The notes beneath the pieces are model-generated. The model was not told the DNA's origin and searched no databases. It saw only the letters and a list, made by a program, of their open reading frames with translations. This document shows positions 42,265-51,364 of a stretch of 64,000 bases of DNA, in pieces; the stretch's first letter is position 1; each line of letters opens with the position of its first letter. Source of the stretch: Methylobacterium sp. E-065. Its GTDB lineage: Bacteria; Pseudomonadota; Alphaproteobacteria; Rhizobiales; Beijerinckiaceae. Made by a program: the position numbers and the translations under genes. Location: the NCBI RefSeq assembly GCF_022829605.1, contig NZ_JAKSYD010000077.1, forward strand, positions 1 through 64,000, written 5' to 3'.

Positions 42265-43554
42265 ATGCACACCGCGGCCCCCGCCATCCTCAAGATCGAG
42301 ATGAAGACGCTCCTGATCAGCGGCGGCGCTGGCTGTGTCATCGGCGTTCTGCCGCTGATCCTCGGCGCGGCACAGCCGGTCCATCTCGTGATCGCGGCAG
42401 CGTCGGCCGTCTGCGGTGGCCTGGTGACGCGCGCACTGCAGCGGCCGGCGGTCCCGCTCCCGTCGGCTGTGCCGCTCGGGCATCAGTCTGCCACCGCCGC
42501 TTCCGACGAAGCCGCGTGGCATGCGTCGCAATCGGCGGCGAGCCGGCCAGCCGAGGGGGCGCCGGATGTGGCGGCACAGGGCGTGGCGCGGAATGTCGCG
42601 CAGGATCTGGCCGACCTCGAACCCTTCTTCTCCGTGACGCGCGAGCAGTTGCGCAGCATCGTCGGGCAGACCGAAGGTGCGGCTTCGGCGATCATGGCAT
42701 CCCTGGAAGCGCTCAGCGCGGCGCAGAACCGCAGCGCCGTCTGCATCAACGACACCCGTGAGCGGATCGTCGGCGTCGCCGAGCAAAGTGACACCGCCCT
42801 GCACACGCTGGCGCGGTCGCTCGGAACCTACCTCGACGGACGCCTGCGGGAGACCCGGGCGGAGCGCAGTGCGGTCGACGCCGCGGCGGCGCAGATGCGC
42901 GGCCTCGACACCCTGATCGTCTCCCTGGAGAAGGTTGGCGCCTCGACCCGAATGCTCGCCCTCAACGCCAATATCGAGGCCAGCCGGGCCGGCATCCATG
43001 GGGCCGGGTTCAAGGTCATTGCCCGGGAACTCCAAGATCTCGCCCAGGCGTCCCAGACGGCCATGGCGGAGGCCCGGCTTCAGGTCACGAACGTGCAGCG
43101 GACGATTGGCCAGGTGCTCACCATCGACCACGGGGCCGACGGGACGCGCACCGAGCAGGAGCGTCTCCAGGCCCTGATGACCGAACTCGACAGCATCGCT
43201 CAGACGACGACCGAGGTACTGCTCGGTATGGTTCGCAACGACTTCTCAGAGATCGCGACCCTGACCGGCGCGGTCGGCAACGAGGTTTTGTCGGTCTTCG
43301 GGCAGGTGCAGTTCCAGGACGTGGTTCGCCAACAGATCGAAGCGATCGACGAGTCGAACGCGATGCTGGAGACGTGTCTCGACGGGTTCAGGCAGAGCCT
43401 GAGCGGGGACGAGCCCGAGGCACCGGTCCGACCCGCCGCCATTCTGGAGTCGGCGCGGTCGCGCTACGTCACGCAGATCCAGCACCGCGTCGACGCGCAG
43501 GCCCTGGGCCAAGCGACCGCTCACGCCGATGCGCCGGATATCGAGCTGTTCTGA
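42265..43554 (+). CDS. Membrane-anchored receptor-like signalling protein
   Basis: A 429-residue protein started at the ATG at 42265 (a second ATG lies at 42301). Two hydrophobic helices near the N-terminus (LLISGGAGCVIGVLPLILGA and VHLVIAAASAVCGGLVTRAL) with almost no periplasmic loop, then cytoplasmic helices. The hairpin tip STRMLALNANIEASRAGIHG followed by AGFKVIARELQDLAQAS is that of a chemoreceptor. A later segment, VQFQDVVRQQIEAID, resembles the FQDxxRQ sequences seen in a group of alphaproteobacterial receptor-like proteins and, loosely, the FQDLTGQ of CheZ. The ligand, if any, would be sensed at the membrane or inside. Confidence 0.85.
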   Translation: MHTAAPAILKIEMKTLLISGGAGCVIGVLPLILGAAQPVHLVIAAASAVCGGLVTRALQRPAVPLPSAVPLGHQSATAASDEAAWHASQSAASRPAEGAPDVAAQGVARNVAQDLADLEPFFSVTREQLRSIVGQTEGAASAIMASLEALSAAQNRSAVCINDTRERIVGVAEQSDTALHTLARSLGTYLDGRLRETRAERSAVDAAAAQMRGLDTLIVSLEKVGASTRMLALNANIEASRAGIHGAGFKVIARELQDLAQASQTAMAEARLQVTNVQRTIGQVLTIDHGADGTRTEQERLQALMTELDSIAQTTTEVLLGMVRNDFSEIATLTGAVGNEVLSVFGQVQFQDVVRQQIEAIDESNAMLETCLDGFRQSLSGDEPEAPVRPAAILESARSRYVTQIQHRVDAQALGQATAHADAPDIELF

Positions 43555-43646
43555 AGATCCCGAAGCGTTATCGTCCAGAATCGGTTGCGGATCCCCGAGC
43601 GTCCGCGCATCGCTCCCACCGGTTCATCCACAGAATCTCCGGGCTT

Positions 43647-43687
43647 ACCGGTTCGGCACCCGCCGCAACGCCATGCGCCGAACCGGT
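43647..43687 (+). terminator. 11-bp hairpin with T run after the receptor-like gene
   Basis: ACCGGTTCGGC at 43647-43657 and its exact complement GCCGAACCGGT at 43677-43687 enclose a 19-base loop and are followed by CCTTTTCG. It is 93 nt after the stop codon and 75 nt before the HWE kinase gene, so it may separate two transcripts. The core also resembles the short repeats at 12811 and 26353. Confidence 0.55.
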
Positions 43688-43761
43688 CCTTTTCGCGCCC
43701 GTATGAACCGCACGCGCCTGCGCCGACTTGCGCAGATATCCGATTGCCACGGAGGCGCGAC

Positions 43762-44478
43762 ATGACCGAACCTGGGGACCTGGCGGATCAGCTCGCCGCC
43801 CTGCGCGCCGACAATGCCCGCCTGCGCCGCCTGCTCGACGAAGCCGGCATGCCCGACAGTCTGCGGCACGGATTGCGCAACACGATGGCGACGTTGCGCA
43901 TCATCATGCATCGGTCCGCCGAGAGCGCCACCGATGTCGAGACCTACGTCACCCATCTGGACGGGCGCCTGAGCGCCCTGCTGCGGGTCCAATCCACCAC
44001 GGATGTGCTCGGCGAGGTCGATCTGCACTCCCTGGTTTCGGATGAGCTGATGGTCCACCTCGTGCGCGAGGGCGATCAGGCGACGATCGCCGGACCGCGC
44101 GTGCGCCTCCGGCCGAAGCCCGCCCTGAGTCTGGCGCTCGCGCTGCACGAGCTGGCGAGCAACGGGATCGAACATGGGGCCCTCGCCCTGCCGCAGGGGC
44201 GCGTGACGGTGACGTGGGAGATGCAACCGGGCGAGTCCGGGCCGATCCTTGCGCTGCTGTGGCACGAGACCGGCGGGACGGCGATCCGGGAACCCGCGCA
44301 CCGCGGCTTCGGCATGACGCTCCTCGAAGACATGCTGGGCTACGAGCTCGAAGCACGCACCGTCCTGACCTACGGGCCGGACGGCCTGCGCTGCAGCCTC
44401 CGGATTCCGTTCACGGCTCAGATCGGGCGTCTGATCGCGGCGGAGCCGGAGCATGACGACGACGGCGCGAGCTTCTAG
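43762..44478 (+). CDS. HWE-family histidine kinase without sensor domain
   Basis: A 238-residue soluble kinase. A short coiled coil (LADQLAALRADNARLRRLLD) leads into the phosphoacceptor helix with DSLRHGLRNTMATLRIIMH and HLDGRLSALLRVQ, then the ATPase domain with N box LHELASNGIEHGAL and the G1 motif LLWHETGG. The N-box His and the W-x-E of G1 define the HWE class. The G2 part reads RGFGMTLLEDMLGYELEA. No PAS, GAF or membrane part is present, so it should act within a complex. GGAGGCGC precedes the ATG. It may phosphorylate the CheY-like proteins encoded next to it, a guess from position. Confidence 0.87.
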   Translation: MTEPGDLADQLAALRADNARLRRLLDEAGMPDSLRHGLRNTMATLRIIMHRSAESATDVETYVTHLDGRLSALLRVQSTTDVLGEVDLHSLVSDELMVHLVREGDQATIAGPRVRLRPKPALSLALALHELASNGIEHGALALPQGRVTVTWEMQPGESGPILALLWHETGGTAIREPAHRGFGMTLLEDMLGYELEARTVLTYGPDGLRCSLRIPFTAQIGRLIAAEPEHDDDGASF

Positions 44479-44847
44479 AGCCGCGTTCGAACCCCGCTGA
44501 GGCTGCCACCGATCGTTCGGCCGAACTGCGCCTATCGGACCGCTCCCGCTCGGGTAGTGCCTGGTATTGCACGCGCCATCCCGAACGGTACTGGGGCTCA
44601 ATGGTTGACGACAGGCTGTTGGACACACGTGCAAGCGCATCATCCACAGCAGCCGCTGGCGTTGTTGACCCGTGGGCGAATATCGAGCAAGACGCTCTCG
44701 AATATAATTACAAATCCATGCCATTCCTTTGGATCGTGCCATGCGTCACGATCCATCAGAGAGACTCTGCGCCAAATATTTATTGTCAGGCGTTCGATCA
44801 TTAAGAGAAGCGACCCTTGCATCAGGGCTGCTTCAGCAGGTCAGGGT
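44479..44847. other. AT-rich intergenic region before the glycan genes
   Basis: About 369 bp between the HWE kinase gene and the glycosyltransferase. From about 44690 the sequence turns AT-rich (TCGAATATAATTACAAAT, AAATATTTATTG), in contrast to the upstream genes. It carries no recognisable gene; the open frame in phase with the next gene has no ribosome site or family similarity. It likely holds the promoter of the glycan block. Confidence 0.5.
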
Positions 44848-46497
44848 ATGCAACCTCTTGATAAGGAACCGTCGATGAGGATTGCAGCACAAGGCGTAGG
44901 AAGATCAAGCCTGCTGGCGTGGCCGACCGACAGGATGCAGGATCGAAATCTGAAACTGTTCACGGCGACAAACATATGTCTCTTCGTGCTGATGGCAGTC
45001 ATCGCCGTCTGGGCGGCTTGGCAGCGTGGCCCGTGGCTCGATGAATTCTGGACGCTCTGGCTTTCCAAGCATGATGTGCCGCTGACGGCGGCCGTCCGAG
45101 AGCGCTGGCTGATCGACGTCCACCCACCCTTTTTTACCGGGGTGAACTGGCTCGTACAAACATGGGCTGGAGATTCGATCCTGGTTCGTCGATTGATGAA
45201 CTTCTTACCGCTGATCGCAAGCCTTCTGCTCGCGACAGCCTTATGTCGACGATATCCCAACAACGGAAATTACATTATCATTTGTAGTTTTATGATCGTA
45301 ACGTCCCCGGTGTCTTCTTATAATATGACCGAAATCCGGTCGTATTTTACGCAAATCTGCTGTATGACGAGCCTCATCATCTGCCTGTACACGATGATGA
45401 CACTGAGCCGCGATGCGCTGATCCGGGATCATCGCCTCCTGGCTGTTTCGCTGTTTCTCTTGATCCTGTTGGCCCTTAATATTCACTACGTGACCACCGT
45501 CGTGGCCACGAGCATCGTTGCCACATCGGGGCTTTGCATGCTCGTCCGGCGGCAGTGGAACTGGTTTTTTCTCCTCCTCGCCGCCGGACTCGTCGCCTCC
45601 GTGCCCCTGATGGCGTGGTTCATAACGCAGACCGCCTTCCTGGATCAGATATCCGGCACCTTCTGGATCAAGGTCTCGTTACCGATCGCGCTGAAGACCT
45701 TGATCGCGCAGATTGTGAAAAGCTTCGGCTTCAATCTTGCTGTTCTGGCCGCACTGGCGATCTTGCTCGCGAATCTTCTGCAGATGCGCAGGACGGGCGG
45801 CGTGACTGCTGACCGCGTTCGGTCCGAGATCGATCCCCCCGGCGTCGGAACCGGTCATACGCTGTTCGTGATCGCCATGATCGCGGGCCTGGCTTGCGCT
45901 GCCGCGTTGCTGCTGGCTGTCAATATCAAGCATCCGCATCTGTTCGTGGCCCGGTATCTGTCCTCGATCGCTCTGACCACCATCGCCATCGTGGCTGCAC
46001 TGATCGTCAACGTCGTTCGGCAGCGGCGGCTTCTGTTCACGCTCCTGCTACTGAATGGTGCGCTGATCTACGGCATCACCGTCATCTCGCACGCCCTGGA
46101 TCGCGGCTGGGACAGCGCGGCGTCCCTCATCCAGGCCCAGAAGAACCAATGTGCGTCGTCGCAGGTCTTCGCGACGGAGTACCCGGCCAACTATGTGGTT
46201 CCCAATCAGGACCAAGTGATCGATTGGGCGTATCATGTCGAAGCGGCCCGCTACGGATTTCCGGTGCAGGTCCTGACGTCGCGCGCGCCGCTGGATCTTT
46301 CGCAGGGCGAACGCTGCCCGGCTATCCTTTGGATCGATCATATCGATTGGAGTGAATTTCCTGACCCCGTGACCCTGGGAGCCATTACCAAGAGGCTACC
46401 CGTCGCGCTGCCGCCCAAGTTCCTGGACTCGGCGCATATGTTGAAGACGGGTTCCGGCATTATCATCATGGGTGGAGCTTCGGCGCCGGCCCAATAG
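44848..46497 (+). CDS. GT-C type membrane glycosyltransferase (GT39-like)
   Basis: A 549-residue polytopic membrane protein with about 10-12 helices. The first periplasmic loop has RGPWLDEFWTLWLSKHDVP with the acidic Asp-Glu motif of GT-C enzymes such as ArnT and the protein mannosyltransferases, which use polyprenyl-phosphate sugars. The C-terminal part is a small soluble domain (CASSQVFATEYPANYVV). Donor and acceptor unknown. The start at 44848 (MQPLDKEPSM) is chosen by protein shape; the ATG at 44875 has an AAGGAA site and is nearly as good. Codon use is less GC-rich than in the upstream chemosensory genes. Confidence 0.78.
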   Translation: MQPLDKEPSMRIAAQGVGRSSLLAWPTDRMQDRNLKLFTATNICLFVLMAVIAVWAAWQRGPWLDEFWTLWLSKHDVPLTAAVRERWLIDVHPPFFTGVNWLVQTWAGDSILVRRLMNFLPLIASLLLATALCRRYPNNGNYIIICSFMIVTSPVSSYNMTEIRSYFTQICCMTSLIICLYTMMTLSRDALIRDHRLLAVSLFLLILLALNIHYVTTVVATSIVATSGLCMLVRRQWNWFFLLLAAGLVASVPLMAWFITQTAFLDQISGTFWIKVSLPIALKTLIAQIVKSFGFNLAVLAALAILLANLLQMRRTGGVTADRVRSEIDPPGVGTGHTLFVIAMIAGLACAAALLLAVNIKHPHLFVARYLSSIALTTIAIVAALIVNVVRQRRLLFTLLLLNGALIYGITVISHALDRGWDSAASLIQAQKNQCASSQVFATEYPANYVVPNQDQVIDWAYHVEAARYGFPVQVLTSRAPLDLSQGERCPAILWIDHIDWSEFPDPVTLGAITKRLPVALPPKFLDSAHMLKTGSGIIIMGGASAPAQ

Positions 46498-46730
46498 GTT
46501 TTATCGACGCCGTCCGGAGCCATGCCCGCCAGGAACGGCCCTGCCTTCGAGACGGGCTTTCAGGATCAGGGAGGCAGGCTCGCTCTCGACGTAGCGCGCG
46601 TGCGAGTGCCGACGCTAAGTAGTGGCGCACCCGCCGTCACAGGAGGACATCTTTGGGCCGTGGTTGCGAAACGACCCGAAACCATTTAGCAAATTCAAGA
46701 CCGTTTTTATAGCTTTCCGGCGCGAATTAC

Positions 46731-47591
46731 ATGACACATGTAAGTCATAATTCACAGCTGCCGCTTGTATCCATCGTCATACCGACCAGAAAGCGGATCG
46801 ACTTTCTGCGGTTGACCGTGGACGCAATCCGCGCACAGACGTATCCGAATTTCGAATTGATCGTCGTAGCCGACGGTCATCAGCAGGATGTATGCGATTA
46901 TATACAGTCCCTGCAGGATACGCGCGTCTCATATGCGGCCTGTCAGTTCGCAGGAAGGCCATCGGTCGCGCGGAATTTTGGCATCCGACTCGCCACAGGC
47001 GAGTTTATTGCCTTCTGTGACGATGACGATCTCTGGCTCGCCGACAAGCTCGTGACGCAGGTCGAATTCATGGAGCAGCGTGGGATCGATTTCTGTTTCA
47101 CGGCGGCCGGCGTCATTGATGCGGATGGCAATAAAATCGAGCAGCCGCAGATCGGCTATCGCCGGAAAATCTCGCTTGCTTGGTTCCTCATGTCCCTTGG
47201 GGATAACATCTATCCATCGACGATCATGTTGAGGCGCGGGAAGCTCGCAAGCATCAAGCTTTTCGATGAATCGCCGAAGTTGAGGCAGGGCGAGGATTAT
47301 GAGTTTTTCGCGCGGTTCCTAGAGATTGCGCCGGGTTACGGCATCGACCGGGAGCTCGTCCTCTATCGTGGGCACAGCGGGAGCATCCAGGAACGGAGCG
47401 TGACGCGATGGTTCCTGCATCAACTGAACCTGCAGAAAGCGCTTTATCGGACCAAGAGCTTCCCGCGCTCCGTGTTGCTCGTCAGGTTGATGCGCGTCTT
47501 TTATTGGATGGCGCGGATCAGCACGGTTGCGCTCTCCATGCAGGTGCAAAATAAGGTTCGCCTGCTCAATCTGCGGCTTTTCCGAACCTGA
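46731..47591 (+). CDS. Family 2 glycosyltransferase
   Basis: A 286-residue cytoplasmic GT-A enzyme. VSIVIPTRKRIDFLRLTVDA and FELIVVADGHQQDVCDYIQS form the nucleotide-sugar fold, followed by PSVARNFGIRLATGEFIAFC and the metal-binding CDDDDLWLADKLVTQ (an extended DxD). The C-terminal part RQGEDYEFFARFL contains the catalytic ED. It transfers a sugar in an inverting manner, probably to a polysaccharide precursor. Codon use includes many A/T third positions (TAT, ATT, GAT), unlike the core genes. Confidence 0.88.
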   Translation: MTHVSHNSQLPLVSIVIPTRKRIDFLRLTVDAIRAQTYPNFELIVVADGHQQDVCDYIQSLQDTRVSYAACQFAGRPSVARNFGIRLATGEFIAFCDDDDLWLADKLVTQVEFMEQRGIDFCFTAAGVIDADGNKIEQPQIGYRRKISLAWFLMSLGDNIYPSTIMLRRGKLASIKLFDESPKLRQGEDYEFFARFLEIAPGYGIDRELVLYRGHSGSIQERSVTRWFLHQLNLQKALYRTKSFPRSVLLVRLMRVFYWMARISTVALSMQVQNKVRLLNLRLFRT

Positions 47592-47868
47592 CGAATATCC
47601 TGAGAACCGGTTGCGAACGCTTCATTGGGCAATCGTCCGTGTCGGAAAGCGGGGTCTTCGAAGCCTGAGCCTGCTGCGCGGGAGGCTAAGGTTGAGGCGT
47701 CGTGGCACAGGAGCAACGTGGGATTCGATCCCGCTGCGAGGGATCGAGGATCCCGGATCGGCGCCGGGATGCGGTCGGTCATAATGGAATGCCAATCCAC
47801 GGCATGCTCGATCAAAGGGCGCGGGAGGGGTATAAATTTTGGAGCTGCTGTGCGAATGAGGGCCCGAC

Positions 47869-49206
47869 ATGCATAAGCACAAGCTCTTTACGGACGGCGC
47901 GCTTTTATATTTTGCGCATATATTCAGATACGTATTCCCAATCATCATTATTCCGCTGCTGGCACGCAAGCTCGGAGCCGAGCATTACGGCATCGTGCTC
48001 GTCGGGCTATCCCTGGCAACCCTCGTCAGCCTGATTGTCGAGTTCGGTTTCAATGTATCGGGTACCCGGGATCTGGCCACACGAGACGCGTCGCAGCTCG
48101 ACGGCGTCGTTTCCGCGATCTTGACGGCCAAGCTGATCCTGATGGTTCCGGCCATCACGTTCGGCATTCTTGTGATTTCCAGCTCGTCAGTTCTCAGGAA
48201 TGCGCCCGGCGTCGGCATCCTGTCGATCATGTATGGCCTTCTTCAGGGAACCAACCTGCTCTGGTATTTCCGGGCCAGGGGGCGGATGGCGCTCGTCGTC
48301 AAGATCGAGTTGGCTGCACAGCTGTTGAATATGCTGCTGATCGTGACGTTTGTCGGCGGTGAGAATTCGTATGCTTATGTCATCCTGTTCTATATTCTGG
48401 CCTCGTCGCTGACGCTGCTCATCACGGGTGTGATCCTCGTAAAAGAGGTTACGGTCAGAATCGCGTCCTGGACGGCGGCGCGCGACGCGCTTCGCGGCGG
48501 AGGAGCTATCTTTGTCCTCACGGGCGCCGTCGCAGCCTATACGGCGGCTTCCGGCCTCGTGTTGGGTTGGCTCTCGACGCCGGATCAGGTTGGCTTCTTC
48601 GGTCCGGCCGACAAGCTGATCAATGCGGGTCTGCAGTTGTTGAACCCGCTCTCGACGCTTCTGCTTCCCCACATGACCCGCGAGTTACGGAGTAACCCGG
48701 TCGAGGCCTTCGTGCTGCTCAAGCGTACGACCTTCGTGCTGACGCTCTGCTCGACCTTGGCATCGATCGCGATCCTGTTCCTGGGGCCCTTCATCATGAA
48801 GATCTTCCTGGGGCATGCCTACGCGGAGGCGGGCAACATCTTTTCCGTGCTGAGCCTGACCCTGCCGCTCGGGACCATCAGCTATTGCTTGAGTATGCTC
48901 CTGCTTCTTCCCGCACGAAAAGATAAGGCGGTCACGGTCATCGCAATCGTGGGCGGTGCGCTCAATCTTCTGTGCGCGATCGTCCTGACACCGCAGAACG
49001 GGGCCATGGGCATGGCGATCAGCCGCGTGATTGCGGAAGTCGCCATAACGATTCTGACCTTTTATGTGACGATCAGAAGCGGGCTCTGGCGCGACGTGTG
49101 GCGCGCAAGCGGCTCCGTACCCGCCTCCATGAACCTGTCCGCCCGGTTTCAGGGTCTGCGGAAGCGGTTCCTGCGGATCCCGATGACGTTCAGATCCGGA
49201 CTCTGA
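47869..49206 (+). CDS. Polysaccharide flippase (Wzx/RfbX family)
   Basis: A 445-residue membrane protein with about 12-14 helices of the MOP/oligosaccharidyl-lipid flippase superfamily. Typical features are the N-terminal YFAHIFRYVFPIIIIPLLAR with GAEHYGIVLVGLSLATLVSL, IVEFGFNVSGTRDLA, and the middle LSTPDQVGFFGPADKLINAG. It would flip undecaprenyl-linked repeat units across the inner membrane. With the two glycosyltransferases before it, it makes a minimal surface-glycan patch; no polymerase (Wzy) or chain-length (Wzz) gene is visible. Many ATT/TAT codons suggest foreign origin. Confidence 0.88.
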   Translation: MHKHKLFTDGALLYFAHIFRYVFPIIIIPLLARKLGAEHYGIVLVGLSLATLVSLIVEFGFNVSGTRDLATRDASQLDGVVSAILTAKLILMVPAITFGILVISSSSVLRNAPGVGILSIMYGLLQGTNLLWYFRARGRMALVVKIELAAQLLNMLLIVTFVGGENSYAYVILFYILASSLTLLITGVILVKEVTVRIASWTAARDALRGGGAIFVLTGAVAAYTAASGLVLGWLSTPDQVGFFGPADKLINAGLQLLNPLSTLLLPHMTRELRSNPVEAFVLLKRTTFVLTLCSTLASIAILFLGPFIMKIFLGHAYAEAGNIFSVLSLTLPLGTISYCLSMLLLLPARKDKAVTVIAIVGGALNLLCAIVLTPQNGAMGMAISRVIAEVAITILTFYVTIRSGLWRDVWRASGSVPASMNLSARFQGLRKRFLRIPMTFRSGL

Positions 49207-49615
49207 CGGAGGCCGGGATCGAAGCGGCCGGGTTGCTGGGCTTGGCATCTGTCATCGCGGCGATGGCCTGACGACCCAGCAACCGGGCCTGATTCTGACG
49301 GGTACGCACCATCGCGTCCGCCGATCGTGCCAATGGCACCGGCACCGCGCGCGGATCGGTGCCGCCGATCATCACGACTGTCCGCCACGTCCATGGCATG
49401 CCCGGGCGAGGCTGCCGATCAGCGCCGTAGGGATTTTCAGGAGCAGAGTGCCGCCACCTGCAGGCGGTAACACTGCGGGCAGTAGCGCGGACAATGTCCG
49501 CCGTAGGGCGGTGGTTCTCGAAGGCGGCGCCGTCTCCGGTTCGCCGGAGATCGCCGACCGGTCCGCGCCGGCCGTCGTGACCCGGCCCCAAAGGGCTCGT
49601 GTCCCGTCGGGAATT
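49207..49615. other. Intergenic region between flippase gene and tRNA-Gln
   Basis: About 409 bp. It contains a 10-bp inverted repeat, GGTTGCTGGG at 49231-49240 and CCCAGCAACC at 49275-49284. A minus-strand frame from an ATG at 49399 to 49190 would give 69 residues (ending SNPAASIPASVRVRI) and overlaps the flippase end by 17 bp. It has plausible codon bias but no ribosome site or family, so I do not list it as a gene. Confidence 0.4.
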
Positions 49616-49690
<75 letters not shown>

Positions 49691-49750
49691 AGGCAGGCGG
49701 TCGCTGTCTAGACGGCGCGGCCCCGCCTGGCAAGCGTTTCGCCGGGGGCC

Positions 49751-51328
49751 TCAGTGGCGTTCGGGGACGCCGTCGATCCGGCGGGGCAGGTCCAGCGGAT
49801 TGGCGGCCTGGAGCGCGGGCGGCAGCAGGGCGTCCGGGACGTCCTGATAGCTCACCGGGCGCAGGAACCGATCGATCGCAAGGCTGCCCACCGAGGTTGT
49901 GCGCCCGTCCGAGGTCGCCGGATAAGGGCCGCCATGCACCATGGCGTGCGCCACCTCGACGCCGGTGCCGAACCCGTCCACCAGGATGCGGCCGACCCGC
50001 CGTTCCAGGAGCGGCAGCAGCGCGCGGGCATCCGCGTGGTCCGCTGGAGCGAGGTGGAGCGAGGCGGTGAGCTGGCCCTCAAGCTGCTCCAGCACCTTGC
50101 GCATCGCTGCCAGATCTGGGCACCGGACGACCAGCGCCGAGGCGCCGAACATCTCCTCCTGCAGCACTGGATCCGCCAGGAATACGTCCGAGTCGGTGGC
50201 GAACAGGGCGGCCCGCCCCTGGGTCGCCGTGCCCTCCGGCCCCTCCGCCAGCAGCGTGACGGCATCGTGGCCCGCCACCCGGGCGACGCTCTCGCGATAG
50301 GCCCGCTGGATGCCCGGGGTCAGCATGGTGGCGGCCGGGCTCTCGGTCAGGGCCGCGGCGGCAGCCTCCAGGAAGGCGTCGAGGCCGGGGCCCGGCTGCG
50401 CCAGGATCAGGCCGGGATTGGTGCAGAACTGTCCGGCACCGAGCGTCAGCGAGGCCGCGAAGGCCTTTCCGATCGCCGCGCCGCGCTCGGCCAAGGCGCC
50501 GGGGAACAGCAGGACCGGGTTGATGCTGCTCATCTCGGCATAGACCGGGATCGGGTGCGGGCGCCCGGCTGCGATCGCCATCAGGGCCGTGCCGCCCCGG
50601 CGCGATCCGGTGAAGCCCACGGCCGCGATCCGGGGGTCGGCCACCAGCGCCTGCCCGATCGACTGGCCGGCATCGAACAGCAGGGAAAAGACCCCCTCCG
50701 GCAGGCCGCAGGACGCGACCGCCTTCTGGATGGCGCGCCCGACCAGTTCCGAGGTACCGGGATGGGCCGGATGCGCCTTCACCACCACCGGGCATCCGGC
50801 CGCGAGGGCCGACGCTGTGTCGCCGCCCGCCACCGAGAAGGCGAGCGGAAAGTTCGAGGCGCCGAACACCGCTACCGGCCCGACCGCGATCCGCCGCAGG
50901 CGCAGATCCGGTCGCGGCAGGGGCTTTCGGTCCGGCAAAGCCGGGTCGATGCGGGCTCCCACGTCGCTGCCTTTACGCACCACGCCGGCGAACAGGCGTA
51001 GCTGCCCGGCGGTCCGGGCACGCTCGCCCTCGATCCGCGGGCGCGGTAGCCCGGTCTCCGCCATGCAGCGGGTCACGAGCTCATCGCCGATTTCGAGAAT
51101 GTTGGCCGCGATGGTCTCGAGGAAATTTGCCCGGGTCTCCGGATCGGTCTCGCGGTAGGTGTCGAAGGCAGCTTCCGCCAGGGCGCAGGCCCGGTCGAGG
51201 TCGGCGTGGCTGGCGCTCGGGAAATCGGGCTCAAGAGCCTCCCCGGTGGCCGCCTCCACGGCTCGGAAAGAGGCTTCCGTGCCGCGCCGGGCCTCGGCGC
51301 CAATCAGGTTCTCGCCGCGCAGGGTCAT
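49751..51328 (-). CDS. 2-oxoglutarate semialdehyde dehydrogenase (2,5-dioxovalerate dehydrogenase)
   Basis: A 525-residue NAD(P)-dependent aldehyde dehydrogenase. [46 protein letters not shown], the general base in [18 protein letters not shown] and the nucleophilic Cys in [14 protein letters not shown] match the group of 2-oxoglutarate semialdehyde dehydrogenases, which finish non-phosphorylative pentose or hexarate pathways by making 2-oxoglutarate. Transcribed from the TPP enzyme side, 37 bp downstream of it, so the two form a reverse-strand operon next to the sugar-acid dehydratase locus. Confidence 0.88.
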   Translation of the reverse strand: MTLRGENLIGAEARRGTEASFRAVEAATGEALEPDFPSASHADLDRACALAEAAFDTYRETDPETRANFLETIAANILEIGDELVTRCMAETGLPRPRIEGERARTAGQLRLFAGVVRKGSDVGARIDPALPDRKPLPRPDLRLRRIAVGPVAVFGASNFPLAFSVAGGDTASALAAGCPVVVKAHPAHPGTSELVGRAIQKAVASCGLPEGVFSLLFDAGQSIGQALVADPRIAAVGFTGSRRGGTALMAIAAGRPHPIPVYAEMSSINPVLLFPGALAERGAAIGKAFAASLTLGAGQFCTNPGLILAQPGPGLDAFLEAAAAALTESPAATMLTPGIQRAYRESVARVAGHDAVTLLAEGPEGTATQGRAALFATDSDVFLADPVLQEEMFGASALVVRCPDLAAMRKVLEQLEGQLTASLHLAPADHADARALLPLLERRVGRILVDGFGTGVEVAHAMVHGGPYPATSDGRTTSVGSLAIDRFLRPVSYQDVPDALLPPALQAANPLDLPRRIDGVPERH

Positions 51329-51364
51329 GGGCTGGTCCTCTTCGTCTCGATGCAGGCTGGCGGA

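Noticed and set aside
49190..49399. A 69-codon minus-strand frame after the flippase gene
   Set aside because: It overlaps the flippase end, lacks a ribosome site and shows no family. Its bias is suggestive but not enough.
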